From positions 1 through 31,330 of the forward strand of contig DAVZHW010000023.1 in NCBI GenBank assembly GCA_052273625.1: a stretch of 31,330 nucleotides of DNA. The letters run 5' to 3'. The notes below the pieces were generated by a model. The model saw only the letters and a list, made by a program, of their open reading frames with translations. It was not told the origin of the DNA and made no database searches. The stretch is from Fimenecus sp052273625. Lineage in GTDB: Bacteria; Bacillota; Clostridia; Oscillospirales; Acutalibacteraceae. Each line of letters starts with the position of its first letter. Position 1 is the first letter of the stretch. Shown here one piece after another: positions 7,566 to 14,895 of this stretch. The position numbers and the translations under genes are program-made.

Positions 7566-7775
7566 TTAGATAGTTTTGGGCGTTTGCGAGAGCAACAGCA
7601 GCACGATAACCGAAGCCGCAAAAGCCGCTGCCCCGGTGATGACGGCGGCAGGTTTGTTTATCGGCTTTTTCCGAGATCTGCACACCGCCCATACAAGACC
7701 TGCGCCCACAGCAGAGGAAAGAAGAGATATTCCGAGTCCTTTCCACAGCCATGAAAGCTCTGCAAAAATTCTCAT
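7566..7775 (-). CDS. Small two-helix membrane protein
   Basis: This is a 69-residue protein starting at the ATG at 7775, preceded by AAAGGCGGTG. Two hydrophobic segments are clear: GLGISLLSSAVGAGLVWAV (about 14-32) and an AAVITGAAAFAASVIVLLLL segment (about 44-63). They are joined by a basic loop RSRKKPINK, predicting a hairpin with the loop in the cytoplasm. It begins 16 bp after the stop of the HipA-like kinase gene, so the two are probably co-transcribed and end at the terminator at 7518-7547. No family is recognised. A partner or immunity-like role for the kinase is possible but unsupported. Confidence 0.7.
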   Translation of the reverse strand: MRIFAELSWLWKGLGISLLSSAVGAGLVWAVCRSRKKPINKPAAVITGAAAFAASVIVLLLLSQTPKTI

Positions 7776-7791
7776 CGTTTGCACCGCCTTT

Positions 7792-9180
7792 CTACAGCGT
7801 AAGTCCCATATCGGGTTCTTCGTCCTCGGACAGATCCGTATCCATCTCGATGAGCTCACGAACCCTGTCCTGTCCGCAGAGGATAAAGGTGCGGATATAT
7901 TCCCGGTCGACCTCGATAGGAATTTCGTCAAGGCATTCGTCGATGATATCCTCTGTGATATCCGGCAGACGCATTCCCCGGTACAGCTCACGCGCTTCTT
8001 CGCAGTCCTGCAGAAAGGCTTTGAGGAAACCGATCAGCCCGTCATGGGTGCGGCGGACATCGGACGGATAGCCCTTGGCGATCAGCGCGATGTTGTTATC
8101 GTAGTTGGGCGCAAGGGAGAGGATTTTTCCGGTTTTCACATCCCGCAGCAGTCCGAAGTTTTCGGTGTGCCTGTCCATGTTGTAGCAGACCGAGTCCGTC
8201 CACAACAGAAGCAGATACTGCTTGGCGATCTCCGGGGATAAGCCGTACAGCACATGGAAGCAGTTTTCGTAATCCTCATCGTCGTCCACAAGCGCGCGTA
8301 TCGGTTCAGAGTTTACCGCCGCGCCGTTTGTGAAATCCTTTGAGCGGATATACCGTCCGTCAAGCTCATAGTGCGCCGTAGGCAGTCCCAGCTTTTCGCA
8401 GAGCTTGCAGATGAACAGCTCCGAGAAATATTCCTCGCTGTTTCCGCTTTTGTACATCCACCACTCGCCGTCAATGAGCTTCCAGCACTTTTCGAAGCTG
8501 CCGGTGTTGGTCAGCTCCGGTGTTCTTGAGGGCTTGCGGGAGAAGCTGTCGGGGTCGCCGCGCAGGGCAAGCTCGGCAAAGTAGTTTTCCTTGAAGCGGA
8601 TATCCTCATATACGGCGGACGAGCCTTCGGGCTTAAACCAGTAGCGGTCGGTCACGGTCGCCGCATTCACCGCAAGCGCCGTGGCGATGTCGTCCGTTGT
8701 GCGCAGGCGCAAGGCTCTTTTGAGAAGGCGCGAGTTGGTTCTGTGGGAATCGATGGCGCGGGAGGCAAGCCAGCCTTCGATGTTTCCCGTCCGTTTCAGA
8801 TAGAGGGGCAGGAGCCTTTCATCCGCATCCGTTATGACGCCGTTTTTCACGGTCGCAATTACACGGTCTTCCGACATTAAGGTTCCCGTTATATTTTGCA
8901 TATTCCGCACCGCCTTTCGTTTCAGATTATTGCTTTTGACACCGTCGGGTGTCGCTTTGATTTTTTTCAGTTCCGCTTGGAGGCTTTTGCGGTGCTCCAC
9001 CAAAGCTCTGGTCTGCTCCAATTCTCCGGCTTTGATATACCGGCTTTTGAGCTTGCCGTTTTCCGTCCACTGCAGATAGAAGCGTTCTTTTCCCTTGATC
9101 ACCTTGCGGGAGATATATCCGTTTATGCTTTCCGCAAGCTCCTTTTCCAGCTCCGCTATCCGCTTTGCCGTATCGCTCAT
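7792..9180 (-). CDS. HipA-like kinase with DUF6788-like N-terminus
   Basis: This is a 462-residue protein. Residues about 20-75 (GYISRKVIKGKERFYLQWTENGKLKSRYIK...) look like a DUF6788 module. The C-terminal half has HipA-kinase features: a catalytic-loop motif NMDRHTENFGLL (D336, N341) and a metal-binding LAPNYDNN motif (D361), with K244 in MYKSG a candidate ATP-binding lysine. HipA proteins phosphorylate translation factors and arrest growth. No HipB antitoxin gene adjoins it, although a promoter with an inverted-repeat operator lies directly upstream. It ends SEDEEPDMGLTL, the shared accessory tail, although the next gene has its own separate ribosome site. It may act on the recipient or on competing elements rather than as a classical toxin; this is inference. 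Confidence 0.85.
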   Translation of the reverse strand: MSDTAKRIAELEKELAESINGYISRKVIKGKERFYLQWTENGKLKSRYIKAGELEQTRALVEHRKSLQAELKKIKATPDGVKSNNLKRKAVRNMQNITGTLMSEDRVIATVKNGVITDADERLLPLYLKRTGNIEGWLASRAIDSHRTNSRLLKRALRLRTTDDIATALAVNAATVTDRYWFKPEGSSAVYEDIRFKENYFAELALRGDPDSFSRKPSRTPELTNTGSFEKCWKLIDGEWWMYKSGNSEEYFSELFICKLCEKLGLPTAHYELDGRYIRSKDFTNGAAVNSEPIRALVDDDEDYENCFHVLYGLSPEIAKQYLLLLWTDSVCYNMDRHTENFGLLRDVKTGKILSLAPNYDNNIALIAKGYPSDVRRTHDGLIGFLKAFLQDCEEARELYRGMRLPDITEDIIDECLDEIPIEVDREYIRTFILCGQDRVRELIEMDTDLSEDEEPDMGLTL

Positions 9181-9214
9181 ATTCCCACCGCCGTTTCGAG
9201 AGGGTTTGTCTTTG

Positions 9215-9248
9215 ATTATATTATAACCTATATCCCCACAAATGGCAA
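9215..9248 (-). promoter_or_regulatory. Sigma-70 promoter of the HipA-like kinase gene
   Basis: TTGCCA (9248-9243) and TATAAT (9225-9220) are separated by 17 bases on the minus strand, matching the consensus at 11 of 12 positions. A second overlapping TATAAT lies at 9220-9215. The kinase start codon is about 40 bases further on. Confidence 0.8.
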
Positions 9249-9256
9249 TAGGTTAT
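9223..9256. promoter_or_regulatory. Inverted-repeat operator over the kinase promoter
   Basis: ATAACCTAT (9223-9231) and ATAGGTTAT (9248-9256) form a perfect 9-bp inverted repeat with a 16-bp spacer. One arm overlaps the -10 box and the other touches the -35 box, so a dimer bound here should block RNA polymerase. The regulator is not obvious; the kinase itself or the nearby Cys-rich protein are candidates. Confidence 0.7.
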
Positions 9257-9291
9257 CTTGCGCAGCGGAGCAATATTGTGCAAACTTTTTG

Positions 9292-9651
9292 TTACATGGA
9301 CATCTCCTGCGTCTGATCCTCGTCGGAGGAGTCGTGCGCAGGCTCATGGTCGTCATAAATGTTACAGCCGAGGACGGAAAGCAGGCTCACCGGATTCCCT
9401 TGGCAATTATGACAGTACTGCAAATGGCAGGTCATCTCGATGCAGTCCTCGGTCATAATGAGTTCGTTGATTTCTTCTCTCTGCCGTAATTCTTCTTCCA
9501 GCAGTCTGCCGTTTTCATTGGCGTCCGTGACTTCCGCACCGAAGTGGTAATACAGCTCGTCATAGGAGATCGTCCAATAGCAATCCTCCGAATGGTCGCA
9601 GCACTCGTTGATAGCGTAATCGGCAAGCTGCCGTATTTTGTTTTTATCCAT
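9292..9651 (-). CDS. Cys-rich acidic accessory protein
   Basis: This is a 119-residue protein starting at the ATG at 9651, with a GGAAAGG site; upstream in-frame codons need a TTG start. It is acidic and has Cys clusters (NECCDHSEDCYW near residue 15, CHLQYCHNCQ near 80-90, and a later C) that could bind a metal. A central helical segment REEINELIMTEDC is visible. It ends DEDQTQEMSM, a member of the shared acidic plus Met tail family. The stop is about 110 bp before the kinase start, with the kinase promoter between. I do not recognise the family; its place beside an operator-controlled kinase gene makes a regulator plausible but unproven. Confidence 0.7.
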   Translation of the reverse strand: MDKNKIRQLADYAINECCDHSEDCYWTISYDELYYHFGAEVTDANENGRLLEEELRQREEINELIMTEDCIEMTCHLQYCHNCQGNPVSLLSVLGCNIYDDHEPAHDSSDEDQTQEMSM

Positions 9652-9700
9652 ATTGACCTTTCCTTTCTTCAAATTTCATTTTTCTGTGCTTCGCAAACAT
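9644..9700 (-). CDS. Possible 18-codon leader peptide
   Basis: An ATG at 9700 follows a strong GGAGGTGAT site and opens an 18-codon frame (MFAKHRKMKFEERKGQYG). Its TAA overlaps the ATG of the Cys-rich protein gene in ATGGATAA. This looks like a translational coupling leader between the terminator at 9724-9761 and that gene. Neither conservation nor expression can be judged here. Confidence 0.35.
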   Translation of the reverse strand: MFAKHRKMKFEERKGQYG

Positions 9701-9723
9701 ATTTTTCATCACCTCCGGGATAT

Positions 9724-9761
9724 AAAAACAGCCGTCGAAGTCCTTTTGAAACCTCGACGGC
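9724..9761 (-). terminator. Terminator after the 55-residue membrane protein gene
   Basis: GCCGTCGA (9731-9738) pairs with TCGACGGC (9754-9761); on the minus strand a T-run (TGTTTTTAT) follows. It lies 38 bp after the stop codon of the short membrane protein gene and ends within about 10 bases of the GGAGGTGAT site of the next small frame. Confidence 0.75.
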
Positions 9762-9798
9762 GGAGTGGGTTATTAACTTTGACAAACAAGAAGTTGAC

Positions 9799-9966
9799 CT
9801 ATTCCTCTTGATTATCGATTGCATAGATAATGCAGGCGATCCCAGCAATCATCGAAAATAGAATAGCCCCACCTATTTCACTATTCATAGTTGCTCCGGC
9901 AAAGAAACCAACTATTCCAGCAATAATCATTGCAATAATAGAAACAATGGTTCTGAATTTTTTCAT
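9799..9966 (-). CDS. 55-residue two-helix membrane protein
   Basis: The frame starts at the ATG at 9966 after GGAGGTGAATTGCGT and encodes 55 residues: a basic start MKKFR, a hydrophobic helix (about 6-26), a short loop MNSEIGG and a second helix (about 33-50), ending DNQEE. It has its own promoter (10005-10033) and terminator (9724-9761), so it may form a one-gene unit. Its codons are rich in ATT/ATA and it is visibly more AT-rich than its neighbours, which suggests separate acquisition. Small hydrophobic proteins of this kind may be toxins, entry-exclusion or membrane-stress proteins; nothing in the sequence decides between these. Confidence 0.7.
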   Translation of the reverse strand: MKKFRTIVSIIAMIIAGIVGFFAGATMNSEIGGAILFSMIAGIACIIYAIDNQEE

Positions 9967-10004
9967 ACGCAATTCACCTCCATAAATCCCGATTGGATGA
10001 ATTA

Positions 10005-10033
10005 ATTATAGCATATAATTGTGAAAAAGTCTA
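10005..10033 (-). promoter_or_regulatory. Extended -10 promoter for the 55-residue protein gene
   Basis: On the minus strand TAGACT (10033-10028) is followed after 17 bases by TATAAT (10010-10005), with TG one base upstream of the -10 box (extended -10). It lies immediately after the NlpC/P60 gene stop and about 40 bases before the ATG at 9966. Confidence 0.8.
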
Positions 10034-10035
10034 CG

Positions 10036-11067
10036 CTATTCGTCATCGTCCTCATAGTCGATATACGGTATCTTGAGCCAGTGGGTGAAGCCGCTGCCGC
10101 TGACCTCGGACAGGATCACACCGTCGTTGGTGTTGGCGGCATGAATGATCTGACCGTTCCCAATATATATCCCGATGTGACCCTCATGCCAGAGAGCAAG
10201 CCCCGGAATTTCGGGGAGCGTATCGATCGTGCCTTTTTCCGTTGCATTTTCGCACATGGCGTCCGCACCGATGTCGGGCATACCGTTTGTGCCGTATTCG
10301 ATAGTACCAGTTTGTGTGTTCAGCCAGCCGTAGCCCTTAATCAGCCCGATGCAGTCCGCAGTCCGTCTGCCGAGCCAGTGTGTCTTGATAAAGTCTGCCT
10401 TGCTGCCGACCTCATCGGGGTATTGCTTGGCTTTTGAGTTCAGCGTTTTCTGCGTAAGCACTTCGCCATAGCTGCCCCATACATAGCCCCAGCCGTGAGA
10501 CTGCGCCTGCTTTGCCCATTCCACAAGGTCGTGAGCGTTCTTGGTGTCGGGATCGGTGAAGCCGGAGGTGTTGATGGCTTTGGCTCGTATGGCGGTCATG
10601 ACCTTTGTAAAATCCTCGGTTTTCAGCTCCGTGCCGAACGCGGTGTTGACGGCGGAGATGAGCTGTTCATCTGTCTGATCCTCCGCAAAGCAGCCTGCCA
10701 GATTGGAAACGAAATCCGTTTGTTCGGCATAGTCGGAAAGTGCCAGCACATACAGCACCTGTGCCTCTTTCGTCCTTTCTGCCGTAAATCCCTTTTCGGT
10801 CATAGCGACTTCAATGGCTTTCATCATATCCTCCACCGCCTGCAGCTTTGCTTTTTCCTCGGCGGAGAGGTTTTCCACCACCAAGGTCTGCAGGCGGTTG
10901 GTGTCGATCTCGATGTCACCGTTGAACAAAGATATAACGGCAGCCACCGGCATGATGATGATAATGATCACACCGAGGACGATGCCGAGAACGGTACGCC
11001 GCAGCTTTTTGTCGGTCAGTACGGCGACGGCAATTTTCTTGAGTGCGGCGGCTACCGTGGCACTCAT
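10036..11067 (-). CDS. NlpC/P60-type cell-wall hydrolase (VirB1-like)
   Basis: This is a 343-residue protein with an N-terminal membrane anchor (about 24-46) and a helical stalk (about 60-180). The C-terminal NlpC/P60-like domain has its catalytic Cys in RRTADCIGLIKGY (C239) and His in WHEGHIGIYIGNG (H297). It should cut peptidoglycan locally so that the secretion channel can cross the wall. It begins on the last base of the VirB4 stop codon, so the two are coupled. It ends YEDDDE and lacks the Met tail. Many Gram-positive elements pair a lysozyme domain with NlpC/P60; here I see only the peptidase, the N-terminal half being non-catalytic as far as I can tell. Confidence 0.88.
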   Translation of the reverse strand: MSATVAAALKKIAVAVLTDKKLRRTVLGIVLGVIIIIIMPVAAVISLFNGDIEIDTNRLQTLVVENLSAEEKAKLQAVEDMMKAIEVAMTEKGFTAERTKEAQVLYVLALSDYAEQTDFVSNLAGCFAEDQTDEQLISAVNTAFGTELKTEDFTKVMTAIRAKAINTSGFTDPDTKNAHDLVEWAKQAQSHGWGYVWGSYGEVLTQKTLNSKAKQYPDEVGSKADFIKTHWLGRRTADCIGLIKGYGWLNTQTGTIEYGTNGMPDIGADAMCENATEKGTIDTLPEIPGLALWHEGHIGIYIGNGQIIHAANTNDGVILSEVSGSGFTHWLKIPYIDYEDDDE

Positions 11068-12953
11068 TATCTACCTCCCGATTTGCCGAACAGTGCGGCT
11101 TTGTATTCGGGAGCTATGACCTGCAAAAGATACCGTTCATTCCCGCAGCGATAAAGGCAGGTGCCGCGCTCCGGATATTTGATGAGCTCAAATTCACTCG
11201 GCTCGACCTGCAGGGCGTCCATATACTCCTTGGGGTTGATCTGTCCGGCATTGAACAGGAACTGATGCGTAGGAATGGAAAACAGCGGCTTTGTAAATTC
11301 CCGAATGGACGGGATCAAAAAGTCCTCGATATTCTGACTTGCCAGAATGACCGAGGAGTCCTTTTTGCGCACACGCTTCATGCAGTTGCGCAGATATTCG
11401 ATGGTCGTCATATTCGAGAGGAAGAGGTACAGCTCGTCCACCGAGGTCGCCGTGTTTCCTTTGCCGAGCAGCTCGTTGCTCATAAAGGAGAGAATATTGA
11501 ACAACATACAATCCTTTAAGCGGCGGTTGGTGTCCATTAAGCCTTTCACGCCGAATACAAGAAAATTGGAGTCGGTAATGTTGGTGTGACCGTTGAAGTA
11601 TTTGCTTTCCGAGCCGACGCACATACTGTGGATTCCGAGGCAGACCTCCTGCAGCGTTTCTTCGGTGTAGAGGTATTTTCGCTGCTTGTCGTAGGTCATA
11701 AATTCTTCTTCACAGAGGTTGTAAAAATCCTGCATGACGGGAAAATCCGCAGGCTTTTTCACGCTGTAATCGGTGCTGTCGGTAATGCCGAATCGGGCAT
11801 ACAGCTTGGAGAGTAGGATTTCAATGGTGTCGATCTGTGCGTCGGTAAAATCCTTGTAGCTGCGGAAAAAGTCTTTTAGAAATGCGATGTGCTGACTGAG
11901 CCGTGTAACCTTTTTGAAAGCTTCCGGCACAAAGCCTTCTTGATCGCGGGCGCCGATGCTTGGTTCATCATCTATCTCAGTGCGCGAATTGGGTGCAGGC
12001 ACTGCCTGCTCCGTCCATGCTTTCGGTTCAAGCGGATTGATGGTGTACTCACCTGACATAAAATCAATATAGCAGCCGCCGAGCGCGTCGCATAAGGTTT
12101 CGTATTCGCTTTCGGGATCAAGGCAGATAATGCGCTTGCCCGATTCACGGATGTTTGTTAAAACGAGTTTCAGAAGATAACTCTTGCCCTGACCGCTGTT
12201 GCCCAAGATGAGGGCGTTGGAATTGGTCTTGTCCTCGGCTCTGCGGTCGAAGTCTACGAGAATGTTCGTGCCGTACTTATCCCGACCGATATATGCGCCC
12301 TGCGGATCGGTTTTGCCGCTGAAATTAAAGGGATAGAGATTGGCCACCGATGAGGCAGGCAGCACACGCTCATACTGCGCACCAAACTGATTGGAGCCGG
12401 TCGGCACGGCAGAGAGAAAGCCCTCTTTTTGCCGTAGCGTTAATCGGTCAACGGAAATTTTGGAACGCGTCAACTCCATGGCAATGTCCGATTGCAATTC
12501 CTTGAGCTTTTCCATGCTTTTTGCTTTCAGTTCGATAAACACCGAGCAGTGGAGCAGCGGCTCTTTGTTCTTGCGGAGATTGGCGAGAAGATCAATTACA
12601 TCCTGCAAATTGCCCTCGGCCTCGATGGTTTCATTGACATCGTTGCCGCCGCTTTTGAGTCGGTTGCGGCGTGTGGCATTTTGAATGATTTTACGCTGTT
12701 CCATAGATTCCACAAGTCTGTGGTAAATTCGCAGGGTCACGCCGTTGCGGTCGGCAAGCTGCGAGAGGATAGCCTGTTCCTCAGTGGACGGCGGATATTC
12801 CCGCACTGCCCACACGCAGCGGTAGCTGTCGCCGACAATATAATGGTCGGATAAAAATTTGATAGTGCCGGGCAGAATCATATCGAAGAAGTCCTTGGTG
12901 CGGATTTCCTCAACCTGCTCCGGCGTCAATACTTTCGGTTTTCTTTTGAGCAT
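11067..12953 (-). CDS. virB4: VirB4-family conjugation ATPase
   Basis: This is a 628-residue cytosolic ATPase that powers the type IV secretion channel. The N-terminal VirB4 domain (about 1-200) is followed by the RecA-like motor with Walker A GNSGQGKS (251-258), LDPESEYE just after, and a Walker B-type SVDELYLFLSN segment. Conserved end motifs such as ILASQNIEDFL and LFNAGQ are present. Length is within the range of Gram-positive VirB4/TraE proteins. It lies 20 bp after the sortase gene and overlaps the hydrolase start by one base. No frameshift or missing motif is seen. Confidence 0.93.
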   Translation of the reverse strand: MLKRKPKVLTPEQVEEIRTKDFFDMILPGTIKFLSDHYIVGDSYRCVWAVREYPPSTEEQAILSQLADRNGVTLRIYHRLVESMEQRKIIQNATRRNRLKSGGNDVNETIEAEGNLQDVIDLLANLRKNKEPLLHCSVFIELKAKSMEKLKELQSDIAMELTRSKISVDRLTLRQKEGFLSAVPTGSNQFGAQYERVLPASSVANLYPFNFSGKTDPQGAYIGRDKYGTNILVDFDRRAEDKTNSNALILGNSGQGKSYLLKLVLTNIRESGKRIICLDPESEYETLCDALGGCYIDFMSGEYTINPLEPKAWTEQAVPAPNSRTEIDDEPSIGARDQEGFVPEAFKKVTRLSQHIAFLKDFFRSYKDFTDAQIDTIEILLSKLYARFGITDSTDYSVKKPADFPVMQDFYNLCEEEFMTYDKQRKYLYTEETLQEVCLGIHSMCVGSESKYFNGHTNITDSNFLVFGVKGLMDTNRRLKDCMLFNILSFMSNELLGKGNTATSVDELYLFLSNMTTIEYLRNCMKRVRKKDSSVILASQNIEDFLIPSIREFTKPLFSIPTHQFLFNAGQINPKEYMDALQVEPSEFELIKYPERGTCLYRCGNERYLLQVIAPEYKAALFGKSGGR

Positions 12954-12973
12954 AATATTTTCCTTTCTGCCGT

Positions 12974-13663
12974 TTAGGTTTCTGCGGCGATAATGAGCAG
13001 TCTGCCGTCCTTGCCCGAACCGTGGCAGGTGGAGAGTATGAGACGGCGGCCGTCCTCGCAGATTGTGCGATTATACCACGGGTCTGCGATATTGGTTTTC
13101 CGCACCTCGGTTACGGTAAAGAAAAACACACCGTCGGTGGTTTCCAGCCTTGCCGTGCGGTGTGCGTTCAGAAAATCGTTGTCCAAATACCGTTTGAGGT
13201 CGGAGAACATCGTGCCGTTTTTCATGTTATGACCGTAAATAATGAGGTTGGTGCTTTGAAGGTCGCACCGTCCGTCAAGAAACGGTACGCCGCTTTGACT
13301 GTGCTGTCCGTAAAAGCTGCGGCGGAGATATTTCTGCGGATCTTCCGGCGTGTGCATGATAGGATAGGAAATATTTGTGCCGTCGACACTCAGCCATCCG
13401 ATACAGTCCGTATTTGCGGCAATGAGAGCAGGGATATTGCGTGTAGTAACAGATATTTCTTTTTCTACTGTTTCTGTGTCGGTTATGGATTCTGCCGGAA
13501 CTTCAGCCACAGGCAGTTCGGCGATTTGTGAGACGGCGGCGAAGTCATCTTTTTCTTTCTGCCGTTCTTTTAACTCTGAATATATATTTGCGCCTGACAG
13601 CACAACCGCCGACAGCAGAAGACAGAAAAATATGAGGGCGGGCTTATTCCTCGTCCTCATCAT
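12974..13663 (-). CDS. srtB: Class B sortase
   Basis: This is a 229-residue membrane-anchored transpeptidase. An N-terminal hydrophobic anchor (about 9-25) precedes a linker and the sortase barrel. Catalytic residues are visible: H145 in IIYGHNM, C213 in LILSTCHG and R221 in KDGRLLI. The STC...GRL spacing and the long N-terminal extension fit class B. Its probable substrate is the adhesin encoded at 16548-20948, whose sorting signal is NPQTG, a class B-type motif. The gene overlaps the preceding one by 20 bp, inside the secretion operon, which suggests that surface anchoring of the adhesin is coordinated with mating-channel assembly. Confidence 0.92.
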   Translation of the reverse strand: MMRTRNKPALIFFCLLLSAVVLSGANIYSELKERQKEKDDFAAVSQIAELPVAEVPAESITDTETVEKEISVTTRNIPALIAANTDCIGWLSVDGTNISYPIMHTPEDPQKYLRRSFYGQHSQSGVPFLDGRCDLQSTNLIIYGHNMKNGTMFSDLKRYLDNDFLNAHRTARLETTDGVFFFTVTEVRKTNIADPWYNRTICEDGRRLILSTCHGSGKDGRLLIIAAET

Positions 13664-14237
13664 CCGTCACCGCAAAAAACTGTTCGCCGTCAATGTCGGG
13701 GATTGCTTCGCCCTGCATACTTGCCTCAAAATAGAGAGCAAGGATGCGTTTGATTTCCGGCTTTTTAAGCCTATGCACCTCAAAGCCCTCGCCGGCGATC
13801 TTACTTTCGATGCGGTTGGCGGTTTCAAAAACCTGCTTTTCCTTTTGGCTTTTCAGCCGTGCCACAAAGAAAAACTGCCGCGCCGTTGCCATTTCCGTCT
13901 GAATGTTGTCGAGGAAATTGATGTCCTTTTTGATGAGCTTTTTGACCTTGCCGTTTTCTTCGGCTTCAAGGCGTTCGGTCAGATAGGCTTTGTTATCGTC
14001 AAAGCATTCTGAGGAGTCGGTGCAGATGATCTCGATGTCCGGCAGCGCCGACAGCACCATCATCAGATGGCGGATCTTGATTTCGATATTAGTGTGGGAA
14101 AGCACCGAGATATTGGTGGGTGATACAAGGTAAAAGAGCAGTTCGCCTTTATTTGTCGCAAGGCCGTACTTTGTGAAGCTCCTGATACCCAAAAGCTCCT
14201 GCACCGAGCGGCCTTTTTTCTTTTTCTGCTGTTTCAT
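13644..14237 (-). CDS. Conjugation operon cytosolic protein, VirB4-N-like
   Basis: This is a 197-residue protein with no membrane segment. It starts with a very basic KQQKKKKGR stretch and then an alpha/beta region (ELLFYLVSPTNISVLS...). The later part FFFVARLKSQKEKQVFETANRIESKIAGEGFEVHRLKKPEIKRIL resembles the N-terminal domain of VirB4-type proteins, but there are no Walker motifs. I chose the ATG at 14237, preceded by GGAG, over in-frame ATGs at 14243-14252 that would overlap the previous gene. It probably works with VirB4 and the PrgI-like protein at the inner membrane. The family is recognised only by context and weak resemblance. Confidence 0.7.
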   Translation of the reverse strand: MKQQKKKKGRSVQELLGIRSFTKYGLATNKGELLFYLVSPTNISVLSHTNIEIKIRHLMMVLSALPDIEIICTDSSECFDDNKAYLTERLEAEENGKVKKLIKKDINFLDNIQTEMATARQFFFVARLKSQKEKQVFETANRIESKIAGEGFEVHRLKKPEIKRILALYFEASMQGEAIPDIDGEQFFAVTDDEDEE

Positions 14238-14242
14238 TGTCA

Positions 14243-14503
14243 TCATCTCCATTCGTAATACTGTTGTGTGGATATAAAGTACCGCACGGCATATTTCATA
14301 AAATCCAGCACCGTGGTGTCATCCATGCGGATGGTTAAAAATCCGTAGCAAAGCACCGCCGCTGCCGGAAGAAAAATGCGGAGCTGCACCAGCGCCAGCA
14401 CCGACAGCAGGGCGGCTACGGCAAGGATAACAAAATCCCGCAAGCTCCACAGCCACAGATTCGCCGTAGCTTTGAGGTTTTGCGGGTAGATATATTGCGT
14501 CAT
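14243..14503 (-). CDS. PrgI/VirB3-like inner-membrane protein
   Basis: This is an 86-residue protein with two hydrophobic segments: about 24-40 (DFVILAVAALLSVLAL) and 45-58 (IFLPAAAVLCYGFLTIR). A polar end containing MKYAVRYFISTQQYYEW follows. Size, topology and position next to VirB4 and VirB6-like genes fit the PrgI/VirB3 family of Gram-positive elements. The ATG overlaps the stop of the preceding gene (ATGACCCAATGACG), with GGGAGG inside that gene's last codons acting as the ribosome site. Confidence 0.8.
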   Translation of the reverse strand: MTQYIYPQNLKATANLWLWSLRDFVILAVAALLSVLALVQLRIFLPAAAVLCYGFLTIRMDDTTVLDFMKYAVRYFISTQQYYEWR

Positions 14504-14883
14504 TGGGTCATACCTCCCATTTCCATATCACCGATATCTTCGCAAAACTCCTGCGGCGTTTGACTGTGTGTCTGCATGAGCTTTTCTGCGATCATGTCCT
14601 TTATGAGCTGCGATTCGTTTTCTGTCGGCTCATAGTCAAAATACGAGGAGCCGCTGTCGCGGCTGATCTCGCATTCAATTCGCAGGGTGTCGGCAAATGG
14701 ATCGTATTTGGCGTACATATTCAGCCAAGTGCCGTCCTCCGAGGTGGTGTCGATCCCGAACTTTTTGTCCACATCGAACCATGTTTCGATATATACCGTA
14801 ATTTCCTGCCCGATATCGCAGTCAACCTCCATATCCGAGTCAACGGCAATATCTGTGCGTTCCAATTCATTGTTTTCTTTCAT
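14500..14883 (-). CDS. Small acidic protein with Met-Gly tail
   Basis: This is a 127-residue very acidic protein with no membrane segment. The middle (EITVYIETWFDVDKKFGIDTTSEDGTWLNMYAKYDPFADTLRIECEIS) looks like a beta-rich domain, and a helical part follows. It ends CEDIGDMEMGGMTQ, the shared accessory tail, and is the only protein inside the secretion operon that carries it. The codons for MGG contain the ribosome site of the next gene. It sits between the VirB6-like and PrgI-like genes, so it could be a chaperone or an exported factor. No family is recognised. Confidence 0.75.
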   Translation of the reverse strand: MKENNELERTDIAVDSDMEVDCDIGQEITVYIETWFDVDKKFGIDTTSEDGTWLNMYAKYDPFADTLRIECEISRDSGSSYFDYEPTENESQLIKDMIAEKLMQTHSQTPQEFCEDIGDMEMGGMTQ

Positions 14884-14895
14884 ACTGTACCTCCG

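Noticed and set aside
13644..14237. Split or frameshifted VirB4
   Set aside because: The separate VirB4 gene has its own complete N-terminal domain, and the sortase gene lies between them, so this is not a broken VirB4.
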